Shown here one piece after another: positions 8,236 to 11,490 of a stretch of 11,490 nt of DNA. Source of the DNA: Liolophura sinensis (lineage: Eukaryota; Mollusca; Polyplacophora; Chitonida; Chitonidae). How positions within the stretch are numbered: position 1 is the stretch's first letter; every line of letters starts with the position of its first letter. The position numbers were made by a program, and so were the translations under genes. The notes beneath the pieces are model-generated. The model ran no database searches. It was not told the DNA's origin and saw nothing but the letters and a program-made list of their open reading frames with translations. Location of the stretch: NCBI RefSeq assembly GCF_032854445.1, contig NW_027018123.1, positions 64,001-75,490 on the forward strand, written 5' to 3'.

Positions 8236-8784
8236 AGTACAACTGAACACTGACCCACTTCAGTAAGGTGCCAAAAGATGCGGAATTGAGCCAGGCATCG
8301 GCAGCTGTTGAAAAATTGCAAATTTCCCTGGTTTCCATGGAGTAAGAGCCGTTGCTGGGCACGTGATTATGACATAAATGATCATTCAATTGTCGCTACA
8401 GCCAAAAGTATTGGTCGGAGAGCAACGCGGTTTGCACCATTCGATTTCTCGTCACAAAATACGTCGGATTAGCCTCTTACCAGCAGCACTGGAACAGTTT
8501 TTCCACTTTTGCATTTTTGCCTGGTCTTTTTGTTAATTGAAATCGGCTACACTGTACTCTGTACTCTCGCGACTGGTCATTACTATATTCAACTTTTGAC
8601 TATAAGTTATGTGCCCTTCGGTAGCCCAGAAGACCTGAAATCTTTGGGCTAAGCCCATTTAACTCACCCAGCAATTGCCTTACTTCTAAGTGCAAGACAA
8701 TCTCAATGTCTTTATCTACGTGTAGAAAAACCACACCATTTGTACATGAAAAACACAAGGTACTTGATACAGTCTGCTGTAAAA
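8236..8784. repeat. Satellite monomer M16 (family A, chimeric)
   Basis: The left part has tgtcgctacag (r160 G, otherwise only in M1 and M2) and ctctgtactctcgcg as in M7. The right part from r371 (8606) onward equals that of M6 and M10, with aattgcctt, gtgcaag, ccacacc, atgaaaaacac and gctgtaaaa. M16 is the joint between the two hexamer copies. The left parent is not otherwise represented in the window. Confidence 0.92.
8645..8657. other. Short hairpin-like dyad TGGGCT-A-AGCCCA (r410-422), shown in M16
   Basis: This perfect inverted repeat of 6-bp arms has a single central base and is present in most copies. M12 and M18 break it (cggctaag). M13, M14, M19 and M20 shorten it to 5-bp arms by gggccaag. 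No run of T follows, so it is not called a bacterial-type terminator. Confidence 0.5.
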
Positions 8785-9333
8785 TGTACAACTGAACACT
8801 GACCCACTTCAGTAAGGTGCCAAAAGATGCGGAATTGAGCCAGGCATCGGCAGCTGTTGAAAAATTGCAAATTTCCCTGGTTTCCATGGAGTAAGAGCCG
8901 TTGCTGGGCACGTGATTATGACATAAATGATCATTCAATTGTCCCTACAGCCAAAAGTATTGGTCGGAGAGCAACGCGGTTTGCACCATTCGATTTCTCG
9001 TCACAAAATACGTCGGATTAGCCTCTTACCAGCAGCACTGGAACAGTTTTTCCACTTTTGCATTTTTGCCTGGTCTTTTTGTTAATTGAAATCGGCTACA
9101 CTGTACTCTGTACTCTCGCGACTGGTCATTACTATATTCAACTTTTGACTATAAGTTATGTGCCCTTCGGTAGCCCAGAAGACCTGAAATCTTTGGGCTA
9201 AGCCCATTTAACCCACCCAGCAAATGTCTTACTTCTAAGTCCAAGACGATCTCAATGTCTTTATCTACGTGTAGAAAAACCAGACCATTTGTACATAAAA
9301 AACACAAGGTACTTGATACAGTCTGCTGTAAAA
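8785..9333. repeat. Satellite monomer M17 (family A, ctctgtactctc type)
   Basis: This is the hexamer duplicate of M11 at +3293 bp, with no difference noticed. It carries the M11-derived g at 9248, tgtccctacag, taacccaccc and the t at r1. Confidence 0.95.
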
Positions 9334-9882
9334 AGTACAACTGAACACTGACCCACATGAATAAGGTGCCAAAAGATGCGGAATTGAGCCAGGTATCGGC
9401 AGCTGTTGAAAAATTGCAAATTTCCCTGGTTTCCATGGAGTAAGAGCCGTTGCTGGGCACGTGATTATGACATCAATGATTATTCAATTGACACTACAGC
9501 CAAAAGTATTGGTCGGAGAGCAACGCGGTTTGCACCATTCGATTTCTCGTCACAAAATACGTCGGATTAGCCTCTTACCAGCAGCACTGAAACAGTTTTT
9601 CCAATTTTGCATTTTTGCCTGGTCTTTTTGTTAATTGAAATCGGCTACACTGTACTATGTACCATCGCGACTGGTCATTACTATATTCAACTTTTGACTA
9701 TAAGTTATGTGCCCTTCGGTAGCCCAGAAGACCTGAAATCTTTCGGCTAAGCCCATTTAACTCACCCAGCAATTGCCTTACTTCTAAGAGCAAGACAATC
9801 TCAATGTCTTTATCTACGTGTAGAAAAACCACACCATTTGTACGTGAAAAACACAAGGTACTTGATACAGTCTGCTGTAAAA
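9334..9882. repeat. Satellite monomer M18 (family B)
   Basis: This is the hexamer duplicate of M12 and the only family-B copy right of M12. It carries gtatcgg, catcaatgattatt, cactgaaacag, ccaattttgc, tgtactatgtacc and tttcggctaag. Confidence 0.95.
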
Positions 9883-10430
9883 AGTACAACTGAACACTGA
9901 CCCACTTCAGTAAGGTGCCAAAAGATGCGGAATTTAGCCAGGCATCGGCAGCTGTTGAAAAATTGCAAATTTCCCTGGTTTCCATGGAGTAAGAGCCGTT
10001 GCTGTGCACGTGATTATGGCATAAATGATCATTAAATTGTCACTACGGCCAAAAGTATTGGTCGAGAGCAACGCGGTTTGCACCATTCAATTTCTCGTCA
10101 CAAAATACGTCGGATTAGCCTCTTACCAGCAGCACTGGAACAGTTTTTCCACTTTTGCATTTTTGCCTGGTCTTTTTGTTAATTGAAATCGGCTACACTG
10201 TACTCTGTACAATCGCGACTGGTCATTACTATATTCAACTTTTGACTATAAGTTATGTGCCCTTCGGTAGCCCTGAAGACCTGAAATCTTTGGGCCAAGC
10301 CCATTTAACTCACCCAGCAATTGTCTTACTTCTAAGTGCAAGACAATCTCAATGTCTTTATCTACGTGTAGAAAAACCAGACCATTTGTACATAAAAAAC
10401 ACAAGGTACTTGATACAGTCTGCTGTAAAA
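9883..10430. repeat. Satellite monomer M19 (family A, 548 bp)
   Basis: This is the hexamer duplicate of M13. It includes the single-base deletion after 10063 and all M13-private substitutions (aatttagcc, tgtgcacgtg, ttatggcat, cattaaattg, ccctgaagacc). No difference from M13 was noticed. Confidence 0.95.
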
Positions 10431-10979
10431 AGTACAACTGAACACTGACCCACTTCAGTAAGGTGCCAAAAGATGCGGAATTGAGCCAGGCATCGGCAGC
10501 TGTTGAAAAATTGCAAATTTCCCTGGTTTCCATGGAGTAAGAGCCGTTGCTGGGCACGTGATTATGACATAAATGATCATTCAATTGTCACTACAGCCAA
10601 AAGTATTGGTCGGAGAGCAACGCGGTTTGCACCATTCGTTTTCTCGTCACAAAATACGTCGGATTAGACTCTTACCAGCAGCACTGGAACAGTTTTTCCA
10701 CTTTTGCATTTTTGCCTGGTCTTTTTGTTAATTGAAATCGGCTACACTGTACTCTGTACAATCGCGACTGGTCATTACTATATTCAACTTTTGACTATAA
10801 GTTATGTGCCCTTCGGTAGCCCAGAAGACCTGAAATCTTTGGGCCAAGCCCATTTAACTCACCCAGCAATTGTCTTACTTCTAAGTGCAAGACAATCTCA
10901 ATGTCTTTATCTACGTGTAGAAAAACCACACCCTTTGTACATGAAAAACACAAGGTACTTGATACAGTCTGCTGTAAAA
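10431..10979. repeat. Satellite monomer M20 (family A)
   Basis: This is the hexamer duplicate of M14, with the diagnostic attcgttttctcg and caccctttgtac. No difference from M14 was noticed. Confidence 0.95.
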
Positions 10980-11490
10980 AGTACAACTGAACACTGACCC
11001 ACTTCAGTAAGGTGCCAAGAGATGCGGAATTGAGCCAGGCATCGGCAGCTGTTGAAAAATTGCAAATTTCCCTGGTTTCCATGGAGTAAGAGCCGTTGCT
11101 GGGCACGTGATTATGACATAAATGATCATTCAATTGTCACTGCAGCCAAAAGTATTGGTCGGAGAGCAACGCGGTTTGCACCATTCGATTTCTCGTCACA
11201 AAATACGTCGGATTAGCCTCTTACCAGCAGCACTGGAACAGTTTTTCCACTTTTGCATTTTTGCCTGGTCTTTTTGTTAATTGAAATCGGCTACACTGTA
11301 CTCTGTACAATCACGACTGGTCATTACTATATTCAACTTTTGACTATAAGTTATGTGCCCTTCGGTAGCCCAGAAGACCTGAAATCTTTGGGCTAAGCCC
11401 ATTTAACTCACCCAGCATTTGTCTTACTTCTAAGAGCAAGACAATCTCAATGTCTTTATCTACGTGTAGAAAAACCACACCATTTGTACG
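10980..11490. repeat. Satellite monomer M21 (family A, partial)
   Basis: The first 511 bp of a monomer, cut by the window end. It duplicates M15 (cactgcagcc, aatcacgactgg, gcatttgtctt, aagagcaag) except for base 11019, where it has g (gccaagagatg) and all other copies have a. Confidence 0.95.

Larger units (their letters stand above)
5313..8605. repeat. Hexameric higher-order repeat, copy 1 (3293 bp)
   Basis: At an offset of 3293 bp (five monomers of 549 and one of 548) the stretch 5313-8197 matches 8606-11490. The unit runs from the right half of M10 through M11-M15 into the left part of M16. The left limit is r370, which is t in M10 (5312) and a in M16 (8605). Comparing line by line, the only difference I found is 7726 a versus 11019 g. 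The shared 548-bp monomer (M13 and M19) and the shared g at 5955 and 9248 make common descent certain. Confidence 0.93.
1..11490. repeat. Tandem satellite array, 549-bp monomer, fills the window
   Basis: The same unit of 549 bp recurs head to tail from base 2 to the right end, with 20 complete copies and one partial copy; base 1 belongs to a preceding copy. All copies lie in the same direction and no unrelated DNA interrupts them. Both window ends fall inside the array, so its true length is unknown. The only length change seen is one base missing in M13 and in its duplicate M19. Monomer M14 is about 42% G+C. There are no target-site duplications, transposase or reverse-transcriptase motifs, or poly-A tails marking a mobile element, and no rRNA or tRNA gene. 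The organisation, with monomer families grouped into higher-order units, is that of eukaryotic satellite DNA. The family is not one I recognise, and its chromosomal location and species cannot be read from the window. Confidence 0.97.
8606..11490. repeat. Hexameric higher-order repeat, copy 2, cut by window end
   Basis: This second copy of the 3293-bp unit comprises the right part of M16, then M17, M18, M19, M20 and M21. It is truncated by the right end of the window after 2885 bp. M17=M11, M18=M12, M19=M13 and M20=M14 with no difference noticed, and M21=M15 apart from base 11019. If the unit repeats again, the next monomer should begin near 11529 and resemble M16, at least in its left half. 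Confidence 0.93.

Noticed and set aside
1-11490. CRISPR array or bacterial repeat locus
   Set aside because: The repeats are contiguous at 549 bp without short direct repeats and unique spacers, and there are no cas-like genes.
1-11490. Internal 183-bp substructure (549 = 3 x 183)
   Set aside because: Comparing r1, r184 and r367 segments by eye showed no convincing similarity. The arithmetic is kept only as a nucleosome-phasing idea.
1-11490. Transposon or retroelement array
   Set aside because: No terminal repeats, target-site duplications, poly-A tails or enzyme motifs were seen, and junctions between units are seamless.

Overview
The whole window is one uninterrupted tandem array of a non-coding 549-bp satellite repeat. 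It holds 20 complete monomers (M1-M20) and a 511-bp partial one (M21), all in the same orientation. I set the monomer start at the agtacaact boundary (base 2 of the window), and 'r' below means position within a monomer. No protein gene, tRNA, rRNA, transposon, CRISPR array or operon-like organisation was found. A long array of this kind with higher-order structure points to nuclear heterochromatic, pericentromeric or subtelomeric DNA of a eukaryote. The species cannot be named from the sequence. Monomer M14 is about 42% G+C by hand count (232 of 549), with 16 CpG against about 24 expected, so CpG is only mildly depleted. That is weak evidence against a heavily CpG-methylated vertebrate-type genome.

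Layout. M1-M2 (2-1099) are a diverged pair sharing variants found nowhere else. From M3 to M13 two monomer families alternate strictly. Family A is odd-numbered. Family B is M4, M6, M8, M10 and M12, marked by r24 A, r61 T, r271 A and r324 A. M13-M17 are five consecutive A-type monomers, M18 is B-type, and M19-M21 are A-type again.

Higher-order structure. Three nested duplications are visible. A dimer (1098 bp) relates M3-M4 to M5-M6. A tetramer (2196 bp) relates 1911-4213 to 4107-6409. A hexamer-length unit (3293 bp, six monomers including one of 548 bp) relates 5313-8197 to 8606-11490, where only one mismatch was seen by eye. A substitution in M11 (base 5955), absent from M7 and present in M17, shows that the tetramer duplication came before the hexamer duplication. 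The likely mechanism is unequal exchange in register, which leaves chimeric monomers at the joints (M8 and M16).

Within the monomer the most striking structure is a run of four perfect short palindromes at r125-157. Further dyads lie at r318-337 and r410-422. Open reading frames of 97-153 codons recur on both strands only because the repeat recurs. Their differences between copies change amino acids almost every time and include stop gains and losses, so I call none of them genes.
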